Notes under the pieces: generated by a model
Database searches by the model: none
What the model was told of the DNA's origin: nothing
What the model saw: the letters and a program-made list of their open reading frames with translations, nothing else
Shown here: positions 11,589 through 23,039 of the stretch, one piece after another
Numbering within the stretch: position 1 is the first letter of the stretch
Layout of the letters: each line of letters starts with the position of its first letter
Translations under genes and position numbers: made by a program
Assembly (NCBI GenBank): GCA_020091685.1
Contig: CM034613.1
Span: 5,511,525-5,575,524 of the forward strand
From: Lutjanus erythropterus
Lineage: Eukaryota; Chordata; Actinopteri; Lutjaniformes; Lutjanidae
Direction of reading: 5' to 3'
Length of the DNA stretch: 64,000 nt

Positions 11589-12215
11589 TTAAAGGGAAAA
11601 TTTGTAATTCTCTGTAATAAAAATAAAGTGACCATAATATGCCATCAAAAATTAAGGAAACATGCTAGGCTGAAGTACTCACTACTCTGACAACAAAGCT
11701 ACAGCCACGTTGTCCTCCTTTGAAATTTCCATTCCAGGCTGGAATGACTGTTTTTGAGTGGTAAGAAATCACTAATAACTTTTTGCAAGAAACAGATATT
11801 TGTAACGGTTGAATTGAGCAATATGTTAATGGAGTCTGGCAGGCAGTAAGACAGGAAGTCACTGAACTCTAACTCCAGAGTGTGTATTTTCAGATCACTG
11901 CACTTTTGTTTTCAGCAGAACAGGCTTAGCTTTGCATTGATGGACAATTGACAGTTAGAAGTGGCTGTTCAGTGGATAGTGGAGGACTCATTGCTGTGTG
12001 TTCTTGTCAAACTACTGTACAAAATCATGCTCCTGCGACATTCCTGCAGTCTGCCTGAGCTTCTTCGAGTCTGTGGGTGGAGGGCTTGGGAAAAGAACAA
12101 ATTGCTTCAGCTATATTCTGTATCTTAAACAGGATTTTTATGACTCCATCTCACTATGTGGATTGCAATACTCATTTTTCAATGCTCCATTGTTACATAT
12201 TGTTTGGGAAACAGG
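11589..12215 (+). repeat. dispersed repeat family A, copy 2
   Basis: This is the second member of the pair with 6212-6780, in the same orientation, starting at a TTAA (11589-11592) followed by AGGGAAAATTTGTAA. The shared blocks keep their order: GCTACAGCCA, TTTGAAAT, TTGAGCAATATGTTAATGG, GTGTGTATTTTCAGA, AACAGGCTTAGCTTT and TTGCTTCAGCTATATTCTGT with TTAAACAGGAT. This copy has extra sequence between the last two shared blocks, so it is longer. Neither copy encodes anything recognisable. Confidence 0.58.
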
Positions 12216-12279
12216 ATTCCCAGAATTGCCCATCCACACTATTTCCAGGTTCCCAGGAAACATCATGACTGGAAACCAG

Positions 12280-12295
12280 AAAAAAAAAAAAAAAA
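12280..12295 (+). repeat. A16 homopolymer
   Basis: Uninterrupted run of 16 A just downstream of repeat family A copy 2. It might be a retrotransposed tail, but no source sequence is recognised upstream. Confidence 0.9.
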
Positions 12296-15181
12296 GATTC
12301 ATAGTGTTTTCAAAACACTTCTGGGCAGAATACTGAAAGACAGCCAGAATATCCATCAGAAATCTCACATCAAGTGAGTGAGAGCTTTTTGAGAACTTTG
12401 CTTCTTAATTTTGAGTGATCATAGACTTTATTAGACCGACTATTGCAGCACACGGTGTGAGCCTTCTGCTAGGGCTTGTGAACACAGACTATGAACACCA
12501 ATGGAATATCAAATCTAATGTCTCTGAAAACACCAAACTATTAACAAATTTAGTTTGCTTAGACAATGAAGATTTGTAAAATATCACTTCCGTTCAGACA
12601 GACAGTGACAGACAAAGTTCACCCTGGCAGCTGTAGAAAAGCTGTCTGCGCAGGTTATATTATGTTCATTCTAATGTTGATTAACATAAATGCCTGCTTT
12701 TGCCTAAATAGTTATTAATACCGCCAAATAATCCACTGGATCAGACAGACTGGCAGCCCATTTTTCTCCTTATTACATATAGTGTTGTCTGAAATAGTAT
12801 GCTTCTGTTCCCGGGATAGAAAATGTCTCATATTAATCCCTAAGGTATGCCATGTGCCTTACTGAACTTGACTGGTACTGCCAAACCTGAGACCAGAAAC
12901 AAACCTGAGATCTGAGACTACACTTTTTTAATTCCATCTATTTCTGACTGTTAGTTCCCCAGGCTATTTTAAGACATTGACTGTGTCTGTCTGTTTTCTG
13001 ACTGGGCAATGATGCAGACGACTGGCAAAGAAAGAAATGTTTCAATAAACTACATTTAAAAATAATCATACATGAACCAAGCCCAATATTTTATCCCAGA
13101 GATCTACACCCTGGCTGGGTTGAAAAACACTCATTAAGCCAGATAATTACTTTTATAGATCCTTGAAAATGATGTGTCGAAATTATATTGACTCTTTTTT
13201 TAAAATTACTTTCAGTTTATGTATTTACAGTCTTTAACGTTCACCTTCACAGTCCTTGTGTTTTCTGGATCTGAATCTATCACGCATGAATAAATCTACT
13301 GAATTTGCTGATTTATTTATTATTTTTATGCTAATTGGATAGAACGGCTGCATTAAAAGGAAATAAAATTGAACTGAATAAAACCTGCAGTTACAGCTAT
13401 GTAAGCTCTGATCAGCATAAGATGTGAAATATTGATCAAAAACATAATTAAACGTGACTGAAAATAAAATGCTTTTCTAATTAGGTAACTGTGCTTAGAC
13501 ATGATTTGAATGTCAGGTTTTAATAAATCTTAACTCAGCTGGGACCTGTGATGCTACTTTTTTAGCACACTGCTTTATGACTTCAACCTACTGTAGTGTG
13601 AAGTGATGTTGTGCTGCCTGTTGGAGGCAGTATGTGGATATGTTTCAAGGATATTTTTCAGCATATTAAAAGTTTGCATTTAGTTGGCCCTGAGCTGGCC
13701 CTGAACGGTGAAAGACAACTTTGAAATAACAAGTTTACATTCAAAACTGCCAAATTAAGAACTTCAGTAAAGACTCTGCTGCATCTGGGAAGCTAATTGG
13801 AACGGCAGAGAAATGTATTTGTCCAGCAGAAGCAACGGGTAAACCAGGGAATAATATAATGCCAGACAGTATTTGTAGATTCCTGTCTACACAGATATCG
13901 GTTTGCACAGTTTCTCGGCACTGAGTGTCCTTTCACCACGATGACCCAATCTTCTCTTGATATTCATACCTGTCATTTTAATCCTTTCCCCCACCAACAC
14001 CAGCTCCCAGCTTAGACTTTTAAAAAAGCTCTAGTCTTTATCATTCGCTCCCTCTGGGAGGCAGTTTTGGTCATAATCCCCCTTTCTGATGTTTGCTCCT
14101 TCTTGTGTCATCTCTTATCTAAAGGGAGAAACCCTTGAAATAAACACTTTCCACTGATTTCCCCTCAGCCGAAAATATTTTCCTTGCAGTTCTCTGTATA
14201 CAGTTTCACTTATCAATGGTAAAGTACAACTTTTCAAAAAACAGAAGCAGAAAATATCCTTTTAGGGCATGTTTTGGGTGAATTTGTGCCTACATTCGAG
14301 ACTGATTGTGTGTGTGTTGCAGATGTGTGTGTGTGTGTGCAAAAGTGCAGAGCCTCTGCTGCAGTATAGCTGACTGGAATCGGGATTTCAGAGTTAATGG
14401 ACAGGGTGACTGCTGCCTCCTCGATGTGTCAGCCTTCGTTACACGCTCTGCACACAGAAGCCACCGCCGCTGCTGTCCGCAACAGGGCAACACAGCAGCT
14501 GAATACGCTTAAGAAAACCAAAATACCAAGGAAAACTGTTTGGTCTGCTGTGTCTGATTACTTTGTTGCATGGTTTTGGTTTTAATTAATACCCAGGCTA
14601 ATTCAACACATTTTCATTGTTGCTTTCCTGGTGTTCCCATCCATAACAGTTTGTCCTTTTTTTGCCCTGAGACTGATCAATGATATTGCTTATTTGTGAT
14701 GTCTGTTTTTATATTTGTGTGTGTGTGTTTGTAGCATGCCTGCTAGTGCTGTTTACTGCACACTGTTACATTTCTTTGTAGTGCTTTTTATATCAAAGTG
14801 GGTGCCCAGCATGCTAAATCATTGATGCTGTCTGACAGCAAAGACCTTGGACTCAGTCACCCCAGTCATGCCCCTACAACAACTGGCTTCCACACTTGCA
14901 ACCTGCCCCCAACTGGATTTTTCACGCTCATTATTATAGGTCAGGAGCCGGGAATACAGAAGGCAACAAAATCATCATTTATAGATCTATACTGCATGGC
15001 AACCCTACAGCGTCTCTATATCACAAATCCCTACAGTTAACAAATCAGTCTTCACAGCAGATTTTCTCCCATACAGCCAATAAGATGTCACAATACCAAC
15101 AAGTGGGATGCCCTCCGGTGGTTGGAGATGATTTGTTTTCACCAAACATGGACTCAGTCAGAATGCAAAGAGGATCATACC
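12296..15181. other. non-coding stretch, nothing recognised
   Basis: About 2.9 kb without a recognisable gene or repeat terminus. It holds a TG-rich microsatellite at about 14306-14340 and otherwise AT-rich sequence. The overlapping short frames around 14290-14585 derive from the TG tract. Confidence 0.5.
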
Positions 15182-15309
15182 CAGAGATGGGCACAAATAC
15201 ATAAAAAATATCTTGTTACAAATTAAAAATACTTCCTCATAAAATGTATTTAAGTAAAATACAAAATACTGTTATGGGAAATGTGTCTACATCCCTAATT
15301 CTCAAAAAG

Positions 15310-16040
15310 ACTGATTTACAAGTAATTTAGGGATTTCATCATCTACAATCCATAATGTCAGGCAGAGATTCAGAGAATCTGACCCCTCAGGCAGCACTGC
15401 ATTTAAAGCATATGCTGCAGAAAACACTTTGGAAAACCACTTTTGGCAGTCTGCGCTGCTTCTGCAAATGCAAGCTGAGACCCTACCATGCAAAGCCCAA
15501 GACATATATCAACATCATCCAGAAATGCTGTTGACTTCTCTGGACCTGAAGTCATCTAAGATGGACTGACACAAGATGGAAAAGTATTCTCTGATCTGGT
15601 GAGTCTACATTTCAATTTGTTTTTGCTAATTCTGGACATTGTGTCCTCCTGAAGAGGAGAAGGACCATCCAGATTATTACCAGCACATCTGTGATGGTAT
15701 GGAAATGTGTGGCATGTTTAACTGCCACATCTGTGAAAGCAACATTATTGCTCAAAGGTACATAAAGATTTTAGAGCAACATATGCTGCCAGCCAGACAA
15801 CGTCTTTTTCAGAGACGTCCCTGCTTATTTCAGCAAGACAATGCCAAGACACATTCTGCACGTGTTACAACAGCATGGCTTAGTATTAAAAGAGTTCAGG
15901 TACATGAATGGCCGTCCTGCAGTCCAGACCAGTCTCCCATTGAAAATGTGTGGTGGATCATGAAGCGCAAAATATGACCCCAGACTTCCCAAATTCGAGT
16001 TACTGGGTGTGGCTAAAACAAAAGATGATTTATCGCAGTT
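15310..16040 (+). mobile_element. Tc1/mariner (Tc1-type, DD34E) remnant, copy 1
   Basis: This is a 5'-truncated copy of a Tc1-type transposon. It is collinear with the copies at 44044, 47421 and 59080. It enters within the part encoding the N-terminal helix-turn-helix region (TTTAGGGATTTCATCATCTAC) and runs through most of the catalytic domain to the 3' end of the gene (ACTGGGTGTGGCTAAAA, matching the shared GAGTGTTGTTAAAA). Neither terminal inverted repeat is visible. Insertion into the hAT-like element around it is inferred from the flanks. Confidence 0.75.
15639..15977 (+). pseudogene. Tc1-type transposase, C-terminal fragment
   Basis: A 112-codon open frame encodes the C-terminal third of a Tc1-type transposase, the enzyme that cuts and rejoins transposon ends. 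Residues 67 (in LFQQDNAKTHSA) and 102 (in SPIENVW) are the second and third catalytic acidic residues, with exactly 34 residues between them, the DD34E signature of Tc1 elements. The first catalytic Asp would lie upstream: the equivalent of WSDES is found out of this frame near 15590-15605 and reads Gly at that place. Full-length relatives are about 340 residues, so this is a dead fragment. The first Met is fortuitous. Confidence 0.85.
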
Positions 16041-16209
16041 GTACGCAATTTTTTTTTTTACTTTCTTTTTCTACATTTTAAACGTGAACATTTAGAATAA
16101 AATCACATATTCAACATTGTAAATTAAATACATTAAATAAATTACAAAATGCAACAAAGTAATTGAATGTGTTTTAAATACATTTAATTGAAATACTGCC
16201 TATTTCTCG

Positions 16210-16899
16210 TTAGACCCCAGAGTGTTTTTACATTATACAATACCTCAACTGTGTGACAGAAAAGGCAAAGTGAAAGAAAGATGGAAGAGAGAAAAAATGT
16301 AGAGACATAAAGGCAGAGGTCCAGGAATGTCCTCGACATTTCTATACCTCTCGCCCTCGTCATCCCATTCTCCCTCCTTTGACAGCTGCTGCTGGTGCTT
16401 CAGCTCACTAGAGGACATTAAGCACCTAAGTGCAGGCCTCCTATCGACTGGCTGCATGAGAGCTCATTAGGGATGAGGCTGATGGAGACATCAGGTTCCA
16501 GAGCTTATCTGTTGACTCGCAGCAGAGCAAGGTTGAAGGGTTAACATGCTCAGGTTATCAATAGGCAGATGGGGATGCCTGCTTTGAATATGCTAACATG
16601 ACTTTCCATCACTGTATCGACTGCTGCTGCCAATCAGAGAGGCAAAAAGTGCTGTCCTGCACATTTTAACGGCCAGGGAAGAATTGAGTTTTTAATTAGA
16701 GGAGAGTTGAAATGATTATCAAACAATAACAAAAGCAAGCTTATGGGTAAATACATTCAAGGGGAATCTTTTCAATGAAAATCTGGACTAAAAATCTATT
16801 CTTTTCGCTCCAGTAATTCTTGCACACTGTTCTTTCTTTCTTCTCCCTCTCATCCTCATGCACGATATGAACACTAGTGAAGAGCCAAGGCACGAGGTG
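16210..16899. other. non-coding stretch, nothing recognised
   Basis: No gene recognised and no repeat terminus seen. Possibly continuous with the low-repeat block that follows. Confidence 0.45.
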
Positions 16900-17720
16900 A
16901 CATCGCCAACATAATAATTAGTCATGAAGCTGTCGTCTCCTTCTCCCACAGACTTAATGACCTAGAGTGGCTGTATCAGTGCTTATTAAATTAAGTTGTT
17001 TCAAGCCACCAGCAATAATAGAAGCAACCGCATGAAAAAACACACAAATACATGCGACTTGATAAACAAACACATACAGTACAGCCATACTGCTACTGTA
17101 CAACTCTTATACGACAGAAAGTCTATTATAATGCTCTTTGATTCACGTGTTTACAATGCAAACACCAGTCAAGTGATGCTGATGATCTGTATGCCTTCTA
17201 CTGGTGTAATCTGCTTGGAATAAAATAATAATGTGGCCTTGCGCTCAATTGGAAACTTGAGCTTGCACATTCTTAGCATGTATAAAACACAAGGTCAACA
17301 ACAGCGGATACATAGGCAACGCCAGCTCTGGAGTTCTTTGGAATTAATTTCACTGGCTGACATAGTTAACGCCATGGTGTTAAATCCCTGACTGATTTCA
17401 GTGAAATACAGAGGAAAGTGTCCTTCTAATTTCAAATGGTGTGAAGCGTCTTATCATCAAGAGCAAAGGGGAGGAAAAAATCTTGACAGGCACTTCAGGA
17501 AATTGAGCGGGATGATATCCTGTCTGTTGTGTTGGGGTGTCAGGTGGAGATGTAATTACATGACAGGAGCCATTCAATAAAAAGGGTCAATCACTGAATA
17601 ATCGAGCCGGCCAGATGTACTGGTTTTACACTAATGGATTGTGGGGAGGGCAGCATGAGGCGCTGCGTAGGCGCCTGAGCAATGGCACAAACTCAGCAGC
17701 TTTTGCATCCCCATTTTTTG
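16900..17720. promoter_or_regulatory. candidate conserved non-coding element block
   Basis: A low-repeat, compositionally even block with closely spaced homeodomain-type cores and balanced base use, unlike the AT-rich flanks. It includes the perfect 12-base palindrome ATGTAATTACAT (17550-17561), and AATTAATTTC near 17342. No reading frame of interest crosses it. This appearance is common in vertebrate developmental enhancers, but it is only an impression. No alignment was possible, and a specific target gene cannot be named. Confidence 0.2.
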
Positions 17721-19580
17721 ATCATACAAACATTTGAGTTACGCCAAGGCAAAGACTGCAGACTCACAAAAATACAGGAAGAAAGGAAGAAAATCACAAA
17801 ATCATCATGACATTCCAATAAACAGGCTTTTGCTTTCTCCAGCATCAAACAAGAACTCAAACTGAGTAGTTATTCTGATTTTGCTGAAAAAACTCAAGTA
17901 GTGTAAGACACATGAATAAATAAATTAACAATGTTGAGTCTGTGTTTAATTTGGCATGTATCTGATCCACCAACCAGCACTTAGTTTGGTGCTAACCAAC
18001 CCGGAAAGGACTGAGGGGACATGTCTGTCTATATATTTAAGAGGTCAACACTTATCTATCCTGCTCACTGTTACAGACCGCATACATCACTCTCTTGTCT
18101 GGTGACAAAAGCGCTGTAGTGCTGGGCCAGTCAATGCAAGTTCATCACAGTTCATCACAGGTCGGTTAATGATGTTACTAAGTAATCACATGTGTGCCGG
18201 TTGTACATGTAGAGCGAAGTGAATCAGAAAAGAGTGTTCATGAAGGTGTAACTAAAGTTTTTACTCTGAAAAAATACCCACTCTAAGAATGGAGTTTGGT
18301 TTTATTAAGAGTGTCCGCTCAAAAGACCTCTAGGAGCAGAACTCACCTAAATTGAGCTGACCTACCTTCTAAAAATGAACCTTGTAAACAGCTTAAAGTA
18401 ATGTAGAAAGTGGGACTAAAACCGACCTGTTTTCGGAGCCTTACTGTTCATAAGGCCATGTGATAAACCCCCCCCCCCCCCCTTAATTATAATGAGGTCT
18501 GTGCACTTGAGTTGGAGTAACAAAATCCAATACATAAAATGTGTACAGAAAACAGGTTATCTTCATGGATTATACTGATACCAACAAGAGGACTGTCAAC
18601 ATCTGACGCCCTGTGTCTTGTGTTTCTACAGAGTTTTTATGGCCACATAAGGAACTGTCACATTATTTAAAAGGAGTTGGCGTTATATCTTTCTTGGAGA
18701 GCAAATGGAGCTTTAATTTAATTCCGACAGCTTATATGTATATTGTGCAATGTCTTCACCACTACAGAAACCCAAGGTAACTGCTAAAGTATAATAAGAC
18801 TGTCTGATGTTACTGCTGTTATTGTTTTTTATTAATGATTTGGCTAATTATAAGTTAATTGTACTGTTTCTACCATGTTTGTAATGGCAGGATGCAGTAA
18901 ATGTTTGCTCTATTGTGCACATTTATCTTTCACTCTGAAAATAAAGAAAAAAAAGATGAAAAACTAATAATTGAATATGTAATGGTGCAAGGTAATACAG
19001 GAAATGGCACTTTCAGGTGTTAATTAAACACTTTCCTATCTTGCACTCTGTCTTTTAACTGTAACTAGACGCTCTGGAGGGGTTGTATGTAAAAGTGGAA
19101 AATCTGTTCTGATAAGGACAGGCTTACATTTCAGAAAGACATCCAGAATGACATTGTCATTCCTAACTAAACATCTCAAACTCCCCTCCCTCTTCGCTGT
19201 GTGGAAACCTCCGGCCTTCATATCTCTTTACATGCTCTGTGCGTGACACAGCATTACTTATTCATATGGACACAGGCCAAGTAAACACATCGCATGTATG
19301 CGCTCAATAATTTAGACAGAGAACGAGGGCTGTGTGGGCACTTTCTAGGTGCAATCCATATTTGAAGATTGGGTTAGTTGAAGAAAATCATCTTTACTCT
19401 CAGATGTCAGATGTTGTCTCTGGGATTTAAACACTGATTTCTCTGAAATGTCTGCTGACACCACCTGCATACACTGCAGCTGCAAGACTTCTCCATTACT
19501 ATTAGAGAAAGTCTGGTTAGTGGACAACAAGTGAGCCTAGACACATCATATTCTGTATAATTTCCCAACTGACCACATAT
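17721..19580. other. non-coding stretch with a C15 run
   Basis: No gene recognised. The stretch contains an uninterrupted run of 15 C (18468-18482) and a short direct repeat of AGTTCATCAC near 18140-18160. Confidence 0.5.
18468..18482 (+). repeat. C15 homopolymer
   Basis: Fifteen uninterrupted C bases in an AT-rich setting. The length is likely to vary between individuals and to be error-prone in assembly. Confidence 0.9.
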
Positions 19581-19950
19581 AGGGTAGACTGGGGACAGTG
19601 GCAACAGGGGATGGATGCAACAAATTCGTCTGTTCAACATCTGCTGCTGCATTTATTGAAAGAAAACAATTTTGTCACACTGTCCTGACCTTTTGTATGA
19701 ATTATTAAAAACTCGCTAAGTTTTTCTAACCGGCATGTTTAGCATGTGTCTAGGTCGAGCTAGCACACGATGTTATGTTAGTCATGGGTGAAAGAGTGAG
19801 GACGATTGCAACACACCGTCTCAGCTGTCCCCAAGCTAAGCAGACGATATTTTGTCTCATACTGAGATTGAATAGCATCTGTAACATCTGTCAACACACT
19901 GACTCAAGGTAGGAATGCAACAAGTGTTGCAACCATCCCCTGCCTCCCCT
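19581..19950. mobile_element. MITE with about 26-bp terminal inverted repeats
   Basis: The left end AGGGTAGACTGGGGACAGTG and the inverted right end AGGGGAGGCAGGGGATGGTT, both continuing to GCAACA, match at 20 of 26 positions. The element is 370 bp with no coding capacity. The pattern GGGGA-GTTGCAAC at both ends resembles a non-autonomous DNA transposon of fishes. The flanks share only TA-rich bases (TAT left, ATA right), so the superfamily stays open. Confidence 0.6.
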
Positions 19951-20689
19951 ATAGTCGCAAAAAAGATCAGTCGGTATTGCTGTATTATGGACTGATTTTT
20001 TTTGGATAATATTTATGATATAATTGATGAATGATATGAACTGAATTACACTATTTTCAAACATAATTGTTTGGTGGAAGACCTCATTATTGCCATAACA
20101 GGTGATAAATGTTTTCTGTATATCCTGGTTCACTAACTTGAATAACATTATTGGGGTTATTTACTGCACAGTTTATAAGTATATATTTATATGAATATAC
20201 ATATGAGTGTCTAGATTTTTGTGTGATGTTTTATTCTTTTGTCTGTTTGTAGTAGTGATGATAGATGGGGACAGTTGGCTTTCAGGCCCCTCTCCCACCA
20301 TCAGGCTCCATAGCTGGCAGCTATAATACCCTGCTGTGCTTATCAAATGCCAAGATGACACATTTAATTAAAGACCCCTACACTCTTTATTCAGCTCTGC
20401 CCTGTGTCTGGTCCAGTTTATGCACTGCGAGGGTTTACAGAATCACTCTGAGGCAGGGTCTGATAAAGTCATTAGGCTTCCACACTAATAATAGCAAATG
20501 GGCAGAGATGTCCCTTTGTTAGCCAATAGATAGGGACCACTGCTAGCATGTAACACGAGAGGATGAATGCTTATGGAAATGAGAGGGGAACATGTAATGG
20601 AGGATTGCTAATCTAGGATGATTGGAACTACAGAGGGATCGGTAATATAAAAAAAGCACATAGGATTAATGGCACACAAAACGACTGAG
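19951..20689. other. non-coding stretch, nothing recognised
   Basis: No gene or clear repeat. Short frames only. Confidence 0.45.
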
Positions 20690-21560
20690 TTGAAATTTAA
20701 TCAGGGGAGGAAATGGATCCCTGGCTCTCTGGGATTGGCTTGTGAGGGAGCTCCAACTATAGATTACATAAATGAATCCGTGGAAACAACGCTGACAACC
20801 TAGGCTGTGCCATGGCAGTTATTTTTAACGTTTTCTCAACATGGAGCTTTGGCTTTCCAGCCGATGAGGCGTGGTTTGATTGCCAGGGAGTGGGACAGTG
20901 CCGAGCTCACATGGTTCAGATCCATTCACAGCTCACGGCTCTCCGTCCTTTCTGTCTCAGAGGACGGGCAAACCTCGCATTTCAAATGACCTCCCGAATT
21001 TCTCTGGGACAGAGAGCTTTGGTACATGCATGGTTTGAAATTATGCGTACCAAAATTTCACCGCGCACACTAGCCTGCATTTTTTTCACTCTCTGTCATT
21101 GTGGTTCATTCGTTTGGCTCTCTCACCGTTTTATTTTCACTCCCTTGGCCATGATTACAGTGCGTAAATTTAAATAATTCAATTTGCAATGCCCAGCTAC
21201 ATAATCATATTCTTCCTACTGCCTTCTCCTCTTTTCACTGATGCTTCAACTCCCCAGGGGCAAATTTTCTCCTCTGTCTCGCTCTTTCAGTTAAAAAAAG
21301 AGGCTGGTTTGTTAAAGGCACATAACTTTGATTTGATGATGATTACCCTCTTGTATTTCTCCTTGCTTGTATTAGCCGATGCAAACTTAATACTAGCCAC
21401 TCCTCCTCTAGCTCTTCAATGAAGGGTTATTAATTACCCCAGCCCACTTGTCAACATTTGTCGGTTAAGTGCCCATACTCATTTCCAATCAAAGCTGCTA
21501 TTACTCTGCCAAAATAGACTTTTGATTAATCGTTCATACTCTGCTATATGTTACGATGCA
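20690..21560. promoter_or_regulatory. candidate conserved non-coding element block
   Basis: About 870 bp that is free of recognisable repeats, with balanced composition and dense AT-core sites. Examples are TTATTAATTA at 21427-21436, TACATGCATGG near 21023 and AATTTAAATAATTC near 21166. An open frame of 121 codons (20812-21177, plus) lies inside, but it is Phe/Ser/Leu-rich, shows no domain and overlaps another frame, so I read it as chance. The block has the texture of deeply conserved vertebrate enhancers, but this is an impression that only an alignment could test. Confidence 0.22.
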
Positions 21561-21699
21561 TGTTCCCAATGACAAGCCTGCTTACGATGCTCTACTTTCT
21601 GTGATTGCAGTGTAATTTTATATTTTAAATCAGGACTATAGAAAGACAGAAAAAGAACTCATATAGGTTACCATTGACGTAGATCTGTCAAATCAAACA

Positions 21700-22320
21700 G
21701 AGAAGGCAATGGCCAATACAAAACTATAAAATAAGCTGTAGAAAGTCTGTTTCTACATGCAACCAAATAATGATGCAATAAAATGTGTTAATGGCATTTT
21801 TTTCTAATGGCCAGCAGGGGGTAACTCCATGGGTTTCAAAATGATTTTAGACCTTACTGATCATTTTCCTAATGTGTTTATGGTCTCAATTGCTAATTTC
21901 AAGTGTTCTTCAGCACACAATGATGTTCTTTTTGCAAATTATGGTCCTATCCGGAGTAAATTCTCAGTGAGTCTGTCCAGCTCAATGCACCAAGCTCACA
22001 AAACTCAGATCAAACTGCCCAAGTAGGCAGTGTTACTTAATTATGGATCAAGGTTTCTGTCACTACATTGCCTGTTTCTTACCTAAAATGTCTTCAGAAA
22101 CAAATTTTAGTGCACTATTTTGCTGTAATACAAGAAGCTACCTGGCAGGCTGTCATTTTTTCCTGCTGAATGGATGAGCCAAAACCAAGCACCACCCAAG
22201 CTGCAGACCCACCGGGACACCCACATGCTCTGGTTGCAAAAAACAAGGTGGTGACGTCCATAATGCAAAACTCAAGGCATCAGAACGCTAGCCCATAAAA
22301 CCAATGGTGAGTTTACACTT
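21700..22320. repeat. dispersed fish repeat, old copy
   Basis: Ordered phrases match a repeat that I recall as widespread in percomorph fishes: GGCCAGCAGGGGGTAACTCC, GTTTATGGTCTCAATTGCTA, TTCAAGTGTTCTTCAGCAC, TGCAAATTATGGTCC, and near the end AACTCAAGGCATCAGAACG with CTAGCCCATAAAACCAATGG. Class and exact ends are not visible from the sequence. The 65-codon frame inside it (21829-22026) is not meaningful. Confidence 0.42.
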
Positions 22321-22562
22321 GCATCTAAGTGACAGTATGTGTTTGCATCAATTGAACTGCTGATTCTCTATAAACACTTTCCATTGTCCTTCACAATGTC
22401 TTTAGAAGGCCTCATTTTTTTAAGTTACATCACAATCGGTTCATACATTAGCACTAAAAAGCAAGCCTCTGTGGTAGAAACCTGAAGTAAACAAGTAAAC
22501 AACAAAATTGCTTCATTTCACCCCTCTTATTTTGTACCACCGATTAATTGTTTCCTGAAAAG

Positions 22563-23035
22563 CAGGGGGTCTTCAACCTTTTTGTGGCCACAGACCCCTT
22601 AACTAATAAAGAGACAGAGCAGGGACCCCCTCCTCATGTCAACTGCTTTAGCCTCACCCTCTGCACTTCAGCTAGTGGTTTCTGAGGTGGAGAATATGTC
22701 ATAGTATCTTGATTGTGAAGTTACAAAACGGTCCATGATGGCTCACAAGCTGTGCGCTTGGGATAATAAGACAGCTAAATGGCCAATTTCTTTCATGTAG
22801 TTAACTAGTTTGCTGTAATGGATATGTACTGCACAGTGATTTAGTGTGTTTAGTAGCTCACATGATTATACAAGGATTCATGGGAAGCTTTTGTAAATGT
22901 GTACAATGAGTTAATGTTAGATTCATGCTGATTTGCATTTTCAAAATTATTTTTATTTTGAAATAAAAGAAAAAAAGTTCAAATAATTATCAAATAATAA
23001 TTTGAGGGACCTCCTGCAGTGACCCTGAGGGCTCA
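22563..23035. mobile_element. non-autonomous hAT-like repeat, right end worn
   Basis: It starts CAGGGGGTCTTCAACCTTTT and continues GGCCACAGACCCCTTAACT, AAAGAGACAGAGCAGGGACC, and near the far end GGGACCTCCTGCAGTGACC then CTGAGGG. That is the order seen in a very common fish element whose ends read CAGGGGTCTTCAAC and GTTGAAGACCACTG. The far terminal repeat is not recognisable here, so the right limit is approximate. No coding capacity. Confidence 0.6.
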
Positions 23036-23039
23036 ACTG

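Larger units (their letters stand above)
15182..16209. mobile_element. non-autonomous hAT-like element split by a Tc1 remnant
   Basis: The left part (15182-about 15309) begins CAGAGATGGGCACAAATACA. The right part (about 16041-16209) ends with AATTGAAATACTGCC followed by TATTTCTCG. Inverted, that right end resembles the left end (GGGCA then ATTT/AAATAC). Both parts are rich in AAATACATTTAA-type sequence, the hallmark of a common fish element with ends of the TGGGCAGTATTTCAAATAC type. Between them lies a Tc1-type remnant, so an older element appears to have been invaded. The flanking octamers agree only weakly (5 of 8), so the outer limits are approximate. Confidence 0.45.

Noticed and set aside
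12280-12295. A16 run as the tail of a processed pseudogene
   Set aside because: No recognisable mRNA-like sequence upstream. The region before it belongs to repeat family A.
13320-13385. AATAAAATTGAACTGAATAA as a LINE tail
   Set aside because: Too short and too generic in AT-rich sequence to support.
15302-15505. 67-codon minus-strand frame
   Set aside because: Antisense of the Tc1 remnant (copy 1).
20812-21177. 121-codon plus-strand frame
   Set aside because: Hydrophobic and Ser-rich with no domain, overlaps another frame. Lies in a block better read as non-coding.
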